The notes under the pieces were generated by a model that made no database searches, was not told the origin of the DNA, and saw nothing but the letters and a program-made list of their open reading frames with translations. Source: an uncultured Lachnospiraceae bacterium (GTDB lineage Bacteria; Bacillota; Clostridia; Lachnospirales; Lachnospiraceae). Taken from it: a stretch of DNA of 64,000 bases. A program made the translations under genes and the position numbers. Below, piece after piece: positions 1 to 7,876 of the stretch. The stretch's first letter is position 1; each line of letters begins with the position of its first letter. The stretch is from positions 62,001 to 126,000 of the forward strand of contig CAJUAO010000005.1 of NCBI GenBank assembly GCA_910584685.1, given 5' to 3'.

Positions 1-167
1 CGGCAGCAGTTGCCATGGAGGCAGGAAAGGCGCAGGCATTTTTCTATAAGGATACTATTAAGGCAGATATGGACGCATTGAGAGCGCCTATTGATAAGCT
101 GGAGATGATAGTTGATAAGGATATGTGGCCAATGCCGTCTTACGGAGACCTTATGTTTGAGGTTTAA
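1..167 (+). CDS. glnN: Glutamine synthetase type III, C-terminal end (partial)
   Basis: Only the last 54 codons lie in the window, reading in the frame that begins at base 3. The tail contains a helix rich in Lys, Asp and Met (KADMDALRAPIDKLEMIVDK) and ends with WPMPSYGDLMFEV. I recognise this as the C-terminus of the large GlnN-type (type III) glutamine synthetases, cytoplasmic dodecamers of about 700 residues that make glutamine from glutamate, ammonia and ATP. The catalytic part is outside the window, so the call rests on the tail alone. The gene is followed by a long palindrome with flanking A and T tracts that could terminate it. Confidence 0.7.
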   Translation, partial: AAVAMEAGKAQAFFYKDTIKADMDALRAPIDKLEMIVDKDMWPMPSYGDLMFEV

Positions 168-231
168 TTTTAGATGTGCTTTTACGAAAAAATTAAAGAA
201 TAAATAAAGTAAAGGATAAATAAAGATACAT

Positions 232-342
232 AAAAAAGGGGTTGCTGCAAAACCCGGAGAATATGCAAAATATAGTAATGAATATATCAGTAAAGCTACT
301 ATATTCTGTATAAAATCTTTGTTTTGCAAAAACTCCTTTTTT
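232..342. repeat. Palindromic ~100-bp repeat (copy R1), likely bidirectional terminator
   Basis: An A tract (232-237), then GGGGTT, a 2x2 internal loop and TGCAAAAC (245-252) pair with GTTTTGCA (321-328) and AACTCC, followed by a T tract. The interior aligns with the copy at 27862-27957 (shared CTGTATAAAAT/CTGCATAAAAT and TTTGYTTTGCA segments). The copy lies between the convergent ends of the glutamine synthetase and the P-loop gene, where both strands need a terminator. Confidence 0.7.
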
Positions 343-859
343 AGTATAGTTCAATGTCAACATTATATTCATCATCAATAAGAAGATAATCGGTATTGTG
401 GATACGGCACTGCTCCAGTATTTCAGCATTATCTCTAAGTACTGAATCTAAGGTACAGTACTCGTCGTCCATCCTGTCCTCAATAACACTTGCATACTTT
501 TTTATATCGCTAAAATGCTTCATAATATATTTTTTGCTCATAACAAGACAATAAAATTTTATGCAGTCCAAATACTCTTTTTCAAAATCCTTATACCAGT
601 CAAAGGGAATATAACATCCCTCAACAATCATATTTTGTTTGTTCTCAATAGCTGTTTTTATCATTTCACGAACTACTGGCCATAAATAATCCGTCAGCGC
701 CTTACAGTCACTCACGGGTGTAAGCATAGTATTTCCGCTGCGGATAAGTCCCATTTTTAAGTGGTCTATAGATAAGTAGGGATATTTATATTTTTCAAGT
801 AATTTTTGAGCAAGAGCTGTTTTTCCCACGTGAGATGCTCCCGTTATTAAAACAATCAT
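341..859 (-). CDS. P-loop NTPase/kinase of the AAA_33 type
   Basis: A 172-residue soluble protein with an N-terminal Walker A loop GASHVGKT (residues 7-14) directly after a hydrophobic beta strand, and an acidic C-terminus. This is the layout of small nucleotide or small-molecule kinases (AAA_33, zeta-toxin-like and adenylate-kinase-like proteins) that phosphorylate metabolites or antibiotics. The segment NMIVEGCYIPFDWYKDF looks like the strand and lid region of such kinases. The substrate cannot be told. The start has a good GGAGG site (TTAACGGAGGAATCAA before ATG). No partner gene is obvious, and its 3' end runs into the palindromic repeat. P-loop identity is sure; kinase activity is inferred. 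Confidence 0.7.
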   Translation of the reverse strand: MIVLITGASHVGKTALAQKLLEKYKYPYLSIDHLKMGLIRSGNTMLTPVSDCKALTDYLWPVVREMIKTAIENKQNMIVEGCYIPFDWYKDFEKEYLDCIKFYCLVMSKKYIMKHFSDIKKYASVIEDRMDDEYCTLDSVLRDNAEILEQCRIHNTDYLLIDDEYNVDIELY

Positions 860-916
860 TTGATTCCTCCGTTAATTTATTTTTAATTTATTCCATAACC
901 TGTGTAAGCCTTGATA

Positions 917-1135
917 TTAAGGAAGCCACCATAATAAATCTATGGCGCAGATAACAGTATTCTTTAATTTTTCATTCATTTTACACAATTTAATTAAGCA
1001 TCCTATAAACAGATATATGCTAATAACAATAAGTGCCGGCGCAAGTATTACTGTATTTCCCAATATAGTCATTGAAATCAGTATTAAAATAATGGAAATT
1101 ATTATCCCTGCCAAGTATAGTATACTTTTCTTCAT
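917..1135 (-). CDS. Small membrane protein, two predicted helices, unknown function
   Basis: A 72-residue protein with two long hydrophobic segments (about residues 5-28 and 30-48) and a short polar tail that ends in WWLP. I do not recognise the family. The gene looks real because ATG is preceded by GGAGGTG at a normal spacing and codon use is like its neighbours. It lies just upstream of the P-loop gene on the same strand with about 57 bases between them, so the two may be cotranscribed. A membrane location is inferred from hydrophobicity only. Confidence 0.6.
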   Translation of the reverse strand: MKKSILYLAGIIISIILILISMTILGNTVILAPALIVISIYLFIGCLIKLCKMNEKLKNTVICAIDLLWWLP

Positions 1136-1735
1136 AAAACACCTCCGTAAGCTATTATCAAGAATACAGAAATTATAGCATAGCCATAAGCAAATAACAA
1201 TGGAATATTATATCCCTATTGTGTTGCAGGGGTTGCTGAAAAAAATACTTATAAATATATTTTATTTGGAAAAATTCAGCATTGTAATAAAATAATAATC
1301 TGATATAATTAAAACAATGCATAATATTATAAATTGATTTTTAAAGTTTTAATATATGATGATAATGATATTATAGTATTATAATTTGCAATCTACATCA
1401 GATAAAAAGATTTTGGTTTTATATAAATATTACGAAATCTATGTTTTCAAAAGACTATACGATAAATTATGAAATAATAAAGAGATAAGCTTTGCATCAT
1501 TAAATGTCACGGCAGATTTTCATTTACATATATGTTTACTTTTTATGAATTCTATCAGGACATGAAAAACAACTCCCGTCAGGTCTTAATAATATATGTC
1601 TATGTTTGTGGGAAAAATAAAAATTATTATAAGTTGTTTATATTATAAATCATTCATTCTAGCGGCAGGATATATATGGGAGCGACATATTTTCATGTAC
1701 TGTAAGAATAAATATTTTTAAGCTAAGGAGGAAAT
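1136..1735. other. 600-bp AT-rich intergenic region
   Basis: No credible coding sequence is seen here. It holds a degraded palindrome at 1229-1281 (GGGGTTGCTGAA against TTCAGCA), possibly a remnant of the palindromic repeat family, and must hold the promoters of the divergent small membrane gene and the secreted-protein operon. I could not identify a convincing -35/-10 pair for the operon. Confidence 0.5.
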
Positions 1736-1762
1736 ATGATGATATTAAATAAAAGCGGGTAA
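1736..1762 (+). other. Eight-codon leader ORF with strong Shine-Dalgarno
   Basis: ATG-ATG opens an eight-residue peptide (MMILNKSG) ending in TAA. It is preceded by AAGGAGG, the strongest ribosome-binding site in this operon. A run of five A and five T bases follows its stop. A +1 shift would join it to the next short ORF. It may be a true leader peptide or the remnant of a longer, frameshifted gene. Confidence 0.35.
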
Positions 1763-1770
1763 AAATTTTT

Positions 1771-1824
1771 ATGAAAACGATTGAAGAAATTAAACTAAAA
1801 GAACGAATGGAGGATTTGAAATGA
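1771..1824 (+). CDS. 17-residue charged peptide ORF coupled to the secreted protein
   Basis: The peptide is MKTIEEIKLKERMEDLK and its TGA stop overlaps the ATG of the downstream secreted protein (ATGA). Overlap of this kind usually means translational coupling. The peptide is strongly charged and helix-prone. It lacks its own clear Shine-Dalgarno site, although ribosomes ending on the eight-codon ORF upstream could reinitiate here. Whether it is functional or simply delivers ribosomes to the next gene cannot be decided from sequence. It resembles no leader family I know. Confidence 0.3.
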   Translation: MKTIEEIKLKERMEDLK

Positions 1825-2264
1825 AGTCAGGAAAAATTTTATTAAGAAAAATAGCATTGCTGGTAAGCGTAGTAGTACTGGCTGTGGGAATGTCATGCAT
1901 GGTGTCCGGAAAAACGCTGCTGTGGCTGTCAGACGGTATAGTTCAGATTAAACAGGGAAAAATATTTCAGTCAGAGAATATGACTGTAGACAAAGGCCCG
2001 CAAAAAGGAAGAATACATACTACTGAATGTACGAAACCCGGTATGGTATATATGGCAAGAAATACAAAGGGATGGTTTTTCTGGTCTGAGGTAATAAATG
2101 AAAGAAAATATGTTTCTGCAAAAAATCAATATATATATTTTGACCTTGGAGAAGAAACTTCCTCTAAAAATACATACTATACATTAACTTATTTTGAAGG
2201 ACCTACAGACCCGGGTTCAGGTGTTGACATAAAATTAAATGAGATATCAGTGACAATTAATTAA
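1821..2264 (+). CDS. Secreted 147-residue protein, unknown family
   Basis: A basic start (MKSGKILLRKIA), a hydrophobic core (LLVSVVVLAVGMSCMV) and small residues after it make a Sec signal peptide of about 30 residues. The mature part is rich in aromatic residues and Thr/Tyr, with alternating patterns typical of a beta sandwich (ARNTKGWFFWSEV, QYIYFDLGEE, YYTLTYFEGP). There is no cysteine pair and no lipobox. It heads a group with three ABC transporter genes, an arrangement seen for small secreted bacteriocin-like proteins such as the lactococcin 972 family and their FtsX-type transporters. I see no clear sequence match to that family, so the link is context only. An internal GGAGG lies just before the ATG. 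Confidence 0.5.
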   Translation: MKSGKILLRKIALLVSVVVLAVGMSCMVSGKTLLWLSDGIVQIKQGKIFQSENMTVDKGPQKGRIHTTECTKPGMVYMARNTKGWFFWSEVINERKYVSAKNQYIYFDLGEETSSKNTYYTLTYFEGPTDPGSGVDIKLNEISVTIN

Positions 2265-2271
2265 GGCTTTA

Positions 2272-2362
2272 GGGCTGCTGCGTTATGAAATTGCTAAATA
2301 AATATGTTTATAAGAATTTTATAAATATATACGCAGAAATTAAGCTGCTAACGCAGCCACCC
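2272..2362. repeat. Palindromic ~90-bp repeat (copy R4) inside the ABC operon
   Basis: GGGCTGCTGCGTTA (2272-2285) pairs with TAACGCAGC (2349-2357), with an outer GGG/CCC. The ends resemble those of the copy at 27862-27957 (GGGGCTGCTGC). The element fills almost the entire gap between the secreted-protein gene and the permease gene. It also supplies an in-frame ATG at 2285 that falsely lengthens the permease reading frame. Confidence 0.6.
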
Positions 2363-2392
2363 GATAATTGCCCATGCAGGAGAAAAATAATA

Positions 2393-3634
2393 ATGAAGAA
2401 AATAAAGAAAAAGCAGCATAACACCAGAAAAACAATAATAATGATGACTCTTTCCTTTTTGCTTATTTTTTTAATAAACAACTGTCTGAATGAAATATAT
2501 GATGTGATGGATTCTATAGGCAGCAGGCTGGATGCAAGAAGGCTTGTAATGAAATTTTCCCAATCTGTCTATAATGAAATCGGAGAAAAAATTGAAGAAT
2601 ATCTTGAAGAAAACAGCAATATAATTGATTTTTCAAAATCAACAGCAAGCCCGATAAGTGTTTTTGGCTTAAGGGAGGATTATCATATATGGGGCGTTGA
2701 TACCTTTATTCCCGCCGTATTAAAGGAATATATGATAACAGATATAGATGAACTGAAGGATGACGAGATAATTATAGCGAAATATATCACTGAAGATTCG
2801 TATGATTATCCAACAAAGACTATGGATTATATAGACGGAGAGCAGTATATAGGAAGGCAGATTACATGTACTGCAGGTATATATGACGGCTTTAAGGGAG
2901 AAGAGCTGGACACCGTTGAGTATACATTTAAGATAGTGGGAGTTTTTGACAATATAACAAGCGGACAGCATATGGATGCATATGTAAGTGAAAATATAAC
3001 ACGTAAAATGACAGAAGAAAAAAACATATTTCCCGATAATTATGAAGAGACTGAGGACTATTACAGGTATGAGCCGACGGTGGAATTAACGGCTTTTGTA
3101 AAGGATTATAATGATATAAATACTAATGAGAGAGAACTGGAGGATATATGCCGGGAAGCGCAGGATGAAATGCATATGGTAACACATATTATAATGAGGA
3201 GTGAGGGGGCATATCTTTTTTTTGAGGGTATCCGTCTGCTGGGTAACATGGTTGGAGCTTATCTTATTATCCGTGCCGCAATGAATGTATATTTATATAT
3301 AAGGGAAAGTCTTGAAAAAAGAAAAAGGGAATTTGGCATATTAAAGGCAATAGGATATAACAGCGGACAGATTTCAATAACAATGCTAAAGGAAGCCTTC
3401 CTTTGCATATGTATATCATTGGGAGTTACCTTTGGCGTGGGGAACGGAATATTTGCAGTTATAAATCATTACATAAGAAATAATTTTAATATTTACTGGA
3501 ATACCATTAAGCTTGAAATGGACATAAAAGTAAATTTAATTATATTATCTGTGGGAGTTCTTGTTCCCATGCTTGGCTATATTTTTAGCTTTGCAAAAAT
3601 AAGAAAACTGGAGCCGATGGAGGCGCTGAGATAG
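2393..3634 (+). CDS. FtsX/MacB-like ABC transporter permease
   Basis: A 413-residue integral membrane protein with one N-terminal helix (about 17-33), a large outside domain (about 35-290) and three C-terminal helices. The loop after the second helix, EKRKREFGILKAIGY, and the final KIRKLEPMEALR are hallmark FtsX/MacB permease segments (regular pattern: R..E.gilkaiG, then l.P.eaLr). I place the start at 2393 because AGGAG precedes that ATG. An upstream in-frame ATG at 2285 lies within a palindromic repeat and adds 36 residues unlike any permease. It forms a transporter with the ATPase and short permease downstream, probably a type VII mechanotransmission or lipoprotein/peptide exporter. Confidence 0.8.
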   Translation: MKKIKKKQHNTRKTIIMMTLSFLLIFLINNCLNEIYDVMDSIGSRLDARRLVMKFSQSVYNEIGEKIEEYLEENSNIIDFSKSTASPISVFGLREDYHIWGVDTFIPAVLKEYMITDIDELKDDEIIIAKYITEDSYDYPTKTMDYIDGEQYIGRQITCTAGIYDGFKGEELDTVEYTFKIVGVFDNITSGQHMDAYVSENITRKMTEEKNIFPDNYEETEDYYRYEPTVELTAFVKDYNDINTNERELEDICREAQDEMHMVTHIIMRSEGAYLFFEGIRLLGNMVGAYLIIRAAMNVYLYIRESLEKRKREFGILKAIGYNSGQISITMLKEAFLCICISLGVTFGVGNGIFAVINHYIRNNFNIYWNTIKLEMDIKVNLIILSVGVLVPMLGYIFSFAKIRKLEPMEALR

Positions 3635-3644
3635 GAGTGTAGTA

Positions 3645-4322
3645 ATGGAATATATACTTGAAATGAAAAATATAGAAAAGAAATATCTGGATGCCCATAA
3701 TAAGGAAGTGCCTGCCATTAAAAGCTTTACGGCAGGATTTGAAAAAGGAAAATTTTATGCGGTCATGGGGCCCTCCGGAGCCGGAAAAAGCACTATTTTA
3801 AGCATAATGGGCTTTATGGAGGGAAAAACCGGAGGAAACATGTATCTGGAGGGACAGAAAATTAATCTGATGACTCCAAGAGAAATGGCTGTTATCCGCA
3901 GAGATAAAATAGGATTTGTATTCCAGCATTATTTTTTAAACCCTAAGCTTACTGTAATGGATAATATTATTCTTCCCATGAAGATAAATAAAAGGATTAA
4001 CAGAAGGGATTATAAGAATAAGGCGGTAGAATTACTTAAATATTTTGGAATTGAAAAATATGCGGAGCGTTTTCCTGATGAAATATCAGGAGGTGAGCAG
4101 CAGCGTGTATGTATTGCCAGAGCATTGGCGAATAATCCGGAAATTATACTTGCGGATGAGCCAACAGGAAATTTAGATGAGGATAATGAAAAAATAGTTC
4201 TTGATATATTAAAAGGATTATCTGAAGAGGGGAAAACGGTTATTATTGTAAGTCACAGCAGCGCCGTTAAAAAATATGCAGATAAGGTGCTTAATATAAG
4301 AGATGGAATCTTAGAGGAGTAA
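3645..4322 (+). CDS. ABC transporter ATPase, LolD/MacB class
   Basis: A 225-residue ATPase with Walker A GPSGAGKST (42-50), Q loop (VFQHY), signature SGGEQQRV (about 148-155), Walker B ILADEPTG and the H-loop histidine in VSHSS. The length and the NLDEDN segment after Walker B fit the LolD/MacB/FtsE class that works with FtsX-like permeases. It begins 10 bases after the long permease and ends 3 bases before the short one, so the three are one operon. It drives conformational change across the membrane. What is moved is unknown, with the secreted protein upstream as the only hint. Confidence 0.88.
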   Translation: MEYILEMKNIEKKYLDAHNKEVPAIKSFTAGFEKGKFYAVMGPSGAGKSTILSIMGFMEGKTGGNMYLEGQKINLMTPREMAVIRRDKIGFVFQHYFLNPKLTVMDNIILPMKINKRINRRDYKNKAVELLKYFGIEKYAERFPDEISGGEQQRVCIARALANNPEIILADEPTGNLDEDNEKIVLDILKGLSEEGKTVIIVSHSSAVKKYADKVLNIRDGILEE

Positions 4323-4325
4323 GAA

Positions 4326-4928
4326 ATGTATTGTTTTTGGCTGAAAGAAAAAAGGCTGTTAGAGACAGGAAGAAGGATAATAATTTATTGCATCAATATG
4401 GTAGGAATATTATTTCTTGGGAATTTATGCAGGTTTATATTTTCGTTAAAACAAAAAGATAAATTGAGCGAGCTTATAAGGCTCATTGGAGGACCGTATG
4501 ATGAGAAGCTTCAGGGAAGAATCCTTATGATTATACACATGCTTGTTATTGTATTTTTCTGTACCGCAATAGGGCTGTTATATATTTATATAAAGACTGT
4601 CAGCTCCGAAATTTGCGGAAGAAATAAGGATATATTGCTGTTAAGGGTTCTTGGATACAATGAATTAAGAATATTTGCATATCAAATGATGTATATTGGT
4701 TTTGACGTTATTTTTGCAATTATTATAAGCACCGTTATGGTTAGAGGTATCTTTACGTATATAAGAAAACTGGAGCGGCTTGCAGTACCGGTTAGTCTTG
4801 TGGACAGCGGGAGCGGAGTAATAAACAGCGTTATTATTAACGGCGTAATTTTAGCTGTTACAGTTATAACAGCAGCGTTTTACACGATAAAATTTTATAC
4901 GATAAAAGGAAAAGCAGCAAAATTTTGA
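4326..4928 (+). CDS. Short FtsX-like permease half, 200 residues
   Basis: A small membrane protein with four likely helices (about 20-38, 68-90, 120-142, 165-188). The cytoplasmic loop GRNKDILLLRVLGYNELRI matches the position and character of the FtsX loop in the longer permease (lkaiGY.s.QI). It has only a short outside loop, whereas the partner permease carries a large domain, so the transporter would be an asymmetric heterodimer. It starts 3 bases after the ATPase stop. It meets the sensor kinase gene tail to tail with 28 bases between. Function as the second permease subunit is inferred from the shared loop and operon. Confidence 0.65.
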   Translation: MYCFWLKEKRLLETGRRIIIYCINMVGILFLGNLCRFIFSLKQKDKLSELIRLIGGPYDEKLQGRILMIIHMLVIVFFCTAIGLLYIYIKTVSSEICGRNKDILLLRVLGYNELRIFAYQMMYIGFDVIFAIIISTVMVRGIFTYIRKLERLAVPVSLVDSGSGVINSVIINGVILAVTVITAAFYTIKFYTIKGKAAKF

Positions 4929-4956
4929 CCGGAATACAGAATTAAATTACGATTGT

Positions 4957-6222
4957 CTACAAAATTACCTGAAGGACAAAAAGCTCTCCGGAAACAGAAA
5001 ACCGGCAGCTTCCTTCAAGCTTTTCAGCAACATAGCATATACTCTTTGTGCCAAAGCCATGTCCCGCCTCCTTTGTTTGGGGAAGTCCGTTTATGAGAAG
5101 GGGCTTTTTAGCAAATGTATTTTTTATTGAAATTAACAGCTTATCACCATTCATATGAAGGTCAAGGTCTATATATTTTTTGCTTACGTCAAGGGGAAGA
5201 ACTGCCTGTATGGCGTTTTCAAGACCATTGGATAAAATACAGGTAATATCAACGTCAGAAAAGGGAAGCTTCTCAGGAAGTCTTATAGAATACTGAAAGC
5301 TTATTTCATTATCCTTAAGCTTATTTTCATGCGACGATAAAATCATGTTTATTATTTCACATTTACAGTATTTATGCATAGCTGTTTTATCATAAGCGTC
5401 AATGATTTCACGAATATATGCTTTGGCCTTTTCATTTTCTCCGTTTTCAATAAAGGCAGAAATATTGGAAAAAAAGTGTCGCATATCATGGCGGAGAAGG
5501 GAAATGGCATATTCTGAACGCCGCATTGCCTCTATTTCCTTTTCCGATTGCTGCTGCTGCATTTTCATAAGCTGGTTGTGCTGTTCTATTTTGCTGGTTT
5601 CCTCATATTGCTTTAAATATAAAAATAAAAACAGAGTATATGAAATGCAAAGTATAAAGCCTAAAAATTCAACGACTATTTCAAGACCTGAATAAAGGAG
5701 CTTTGAATAAACAGTAGTTGCATAATCAAAAATATAATAAACAAAAGGCATGATTCCAAATATCAGTAAAGCTTTTGTTGATTTAGGCAACAGTATGGCT
5801 ATATCAGAAACAAAGTATATAAGCGCCATAAAAACAATAAGGGTAACAATAATGCGTACACAATAATATACCGTCATGGAATGTGTAAGGCTAAGAGCCG
5901 CAAGCCCGCACCAGTTGCTAATCTGCATGTACAGATAGGCAGTAAATAATGAAAGCGCAGAAAGAACGCCTCTAAATTTATAAAACAAGGTTAAAAACAG
6001 AATAAATGGAAGATGAATAATCAAAGGATAAAGCTGTTCTGTAGTGTCAGCTCCTAACAGAATATAGGAAAGAATATCCGCCATACCTATAGCAAAGGAA
6101 AAGCCAAACAAAGTTAAAATATTTTTGCGGCTCATTCTGATACCGAGAAAAGCGGCAGATATGTACACGCCAAACAGAAGAGTGGTTCCATGATGTATAA
6201 AACCTAAAAATTTTACGAGCAT
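4957..6222 (-). CDS. GHKL sensor histidine kinase, AgrC-like
   Basis: A 421-residue protein with six or seven N-terminal membrane helices (to about residue 205), a coiled coil rich in Gln (KMQQQQSEKEIEAM), then an H box RHDMRHFFSNI, an N box SNGLENAIQA and a G box GHGFGTKSI. This is the GHKL (HATPase_c_5) class that pairs with LytTR regulators, as AgrC does with AgrA, and usually senses peptides at the membrane. It lies downstream of its regulator gene on the same strand (72-base gap). It is convergent with the ABC transporter operon, so that transporter or its secreted protein is a plausible target or signal source. Confidence 0.85.
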   Translation of the reverse strand: MLVKFLGFIHHGTTLLFGVYISAAFLGIRMSRKNILTLFGFSFAIGMADILSYILLGADTTEQLYPLIIHLPFILFLTLFYKFRGVLSALSLFTAYLYMQISNWCGLAALSLTHSMTVYYCVRIIVTLIVFMALIYFVSDIAILLPKSTKALLIFGIMPFVYYIFDYATTVYSKLLYSGLEIVVEFLGFILCISYTLFLFLYLKQYEETSKIEQHNQLMKMQQQQSEKEIEAMRRSEYAISLLRHDMRHFFSNISAFIENGENEKAKAYIREIIDAYDKTAMHKYCKCEIINMILSSHENKLKDNEISFQYSIRLPEKLPFSDVDITCILSNGLENAIQAVLPLDVSKKYIDLDLHMNGDKLLISIKNTFAKKPLLINGLPQTKEAGHGFGTKSICYVAEKLEGSCRFSVSGELFVLQVIL

Positions 6223-6294
6223 ATATTTCCTCCATTTTATTTATAAAATAAGGTATCAAACAGTAAAACTCTTAACACTTTTTTAAGAAAAGGC

Positions 6295-7008
6295 TTACTC
6301 TTGAAACATCAGCGTAAAATACGCTTCCTTAAAGACCTTGGCAAGTCCTCGCGCTATAGGAATATTCCTTTGGCATTTTGTTATAATCTCAGTACTGTTA
6401 AAATGGTCAACGTTAGGCATATATACAATGTAGCTGCGATGACATTTAAAAAATCCGTTGATTACAGTCAGCCTGTCCTCAAGAGAATGGAGCGTTTCCG
6501 CTGCTTCTGCAATTCTGCCTGATTTTAGATAAAATATAACTTTCTTGTTTTGCGCTTCGGCAAATTCAATATCATGGAAATAAAGCTTCTGATATCCTAA
6601 AGAGGTTTTAACCACAAGGCTTTTTGGCTCATAGGAAAGCATATTGTTGCACTCGTTCAGCAATTCATTAATTTTATCGCAGGCTACAGGCTTTAAAAGG
6701 TAGCCGGAGGCCTTAACCTCGTAGGATTCAAGCGCAAATTCAGGGGAGGAGGTCAAAAAAATAATTTTAACATGAGTATCCTCCAGTCTAAGCTCTTTTG
6801 CAGTATCCATGCCGTTTAACAGGGGCATAATAATGTCAAGAAAAATTATATCCATATGGCGGGAGGAATTTTCTTTAATCAGCTCATCGCCATTATCGAA
6901 TGTAAAAATATCAACAGGTATTTCCCTTTGAGCTGACCAATCCCTTATGAGCCGGGATGTATTCTGCAAAGCTGAAGTATTGTCGTCGCATATAGCAATT
7001 TTTAACAT
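6295..7008 (-). CDS. LytTR-family response regulator
   Basis: A 237-residue regulator. The receiver domain has the acidic pair CDD near residue 8, the phosphoacceptor Asp58 in FLDIIMP and Lys106 in YLLKPV. The LytTR DNA-binding domain fills about residues 130-235 (KSLVVKTSLGYQKLYFHDIEFAEAQ onward; typical FFKCHRSYIV). It precedes its kinase gene in one operon. A direct repeat with 21-bp period lies just upstream of its start, between it and a divergent lipoprotein gene, and is the likely binding site, which suggests autoregulation and control of the lipoprotein. Confidence 0.88.
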   Translation of the reverse strand: MLKIAICDDNTSALQNTSRLIRDWSAQREIPVDIFTFDNGDELIKENSSRHMDIIFLDIIMPLLNGMDTAKELRLEDTHVKIIFLTSSPEFALESYEVKASGYLLKPVACDKINELLNECNNMLSYEPKSLVVKTSLGYQKLYFHDIEFAEAQNKKVIFYLKSGRIAEAAETLHSLEDRLTVINGFFKCHRSYIVYMPNVDHFNSTEIITKCQRNIPIARGLAKVFKEAYFTLMFQE

Positions 7009-7077
7009 ACATTTCCTCCCAAATTTATTATTATATCCAGTTTACTATATATTTATGTGATTTGCAATTATGCCAGA

Positions 7078-7109
7078 CAGCATTTCGCTCCCTAAAAGCA
7101 GCGTTTCGC
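7078..7109. promoter_or_regulatory. Direct-repeat operator, probable LytTR site
   Basis: CAGCATTTCGC (7078-7088) and CAGCGTTTCGC (7099-7109) are 10/11 identical with an exact 21-bp period. That places both sites on the same DNA face two turns apart, the known geometry of LytTR (AgrA-type) sites. The block lies between the divergent regulator gene and the lipoprotein gene. The lipoprotein promoter has a TAAAAT -10 at 7141-7146 but no good -35, as expected for an activator-dependent promoter. Confidence 0.6.
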
Positions 7110-7180
7110 ACTGATTTTATTTTTTTCATGGGATTAATGATAAAATTAAACAGTAAACAAAAAAAGGAGGAAAACTTTTT

Positions 7181-7762
7181 ATGAAAAAAATTAAAAGTGT
7201 AATTTTAGCAGCAGTATTAGTTCTGTCAATGGCAGGATTAATGGCAGCCTGCGGAAAGAGCGAGGACAAAAAGGGCAGCAACGCGTCGAATGAAACGCCT
7301 GCGCCCACAAAGGAAAATGCAGATAAGGGTAATGCCCAGACGCCGGGCACGGAGGATAAGAGTGATAAAAATGATAATGAATCAGCTTTTCCTAAAGCCC
7401 TTTCAGGTGTTGACGCATATCCTGTACCAGACATAGCAAGCTCAGGCTGGCAGTTTTCAGGAGGCATGATTAACGGTAAGGAAATGGAACAGGAGGAGGT
7501 TAATACCATGCTTCAGGCATGCGGGGGCGTGTATCAGTTCATATTCCTTGACGAAGGAAAGGCACGGATGATTAATGGGGAAAAGACATTTGAGGGAACC
7601 TATAAATCAATACAGGATAATTATGCCATTGAAATTGTTTTTGACGGATATGAATATTACGGTGTGTTTACAGCAATTAATGGCGAAACCGTTTTAATTC
7701 TTGCAAATAAGACAGAATCGGAAATAGCTCTTTATTTTCTTCAGATTATTGATGAAGGATAA
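7181..7762 (+). CDS. Secreted lipoprotein, unknown function
   Basis: 193 residues. The signal peptide MKKIKSVILAAVLVLSMAGLMAAC ends in a lipobox (LMAAC, Cys24), so the protein should be lipid-anchored outside the membrane. A low-complexity linker rich in Lys, Asp, Asn and Thr (about 26-67) leads to a folded part (about 68-193) with patterns like GVYQFIFLDEGKARMINGEKTFEGTYKS, resembling small beta-rich lipoprotein domains of Firmicutes that compare a baseline and a calculated value. No family name is offered. It is divergent from the LytTR regulator and downstream of the direct-repeat operator, so it is a candidate member of that regulon. Confidence 0.75.
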   Translation: MKKIKSVILAAVLVLSMAGLMAACGKSEDKKGSNASNETPAPTKENADKGNAQTPGTEDKSDKNDNESAFPKALSGVDAYPVPDIASSGWQFSGGMINGKEMEQEEVNTMLQACGGVYQFIFLDEGKARMINGEKTFEGTYKSIQDNYAIEIVFDGYEYYGVFTAINGETVLILANKTESEIALYFLQIIDEG

Positions 7763-7774
7763 GAAATAATATAC

Positions 7775-7835
7775 AAAGGGCTTTAGATATGCTGCGGGAT
7801 TATTTGAATAGCCCCATAACATACCTAAAGCCTTT
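7775..7835. terminator. Bidirectional terminator hairpin
   Basis: AAAGGGCTTTAGATATG pairs with CATACCTAAAGCCTTT across a 27-base loop. It sits between the converging lipoprotein and flavin reductase genes. Both flanks are AT-rich. Confidence 0.65.
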
Positions 7836-7876
7836 AATTATTTATAAGATAAAATTATAAAACAATAATTTATCTG

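Noticed and set aside
2285..2392. N-terminal extension of the ABC permease starting at 2285
   Set aside because: These codons lie mainly in a palindromic repeat, have no ribosome site, and the family start fits the ATG at 2393 preceded by AGGAG.
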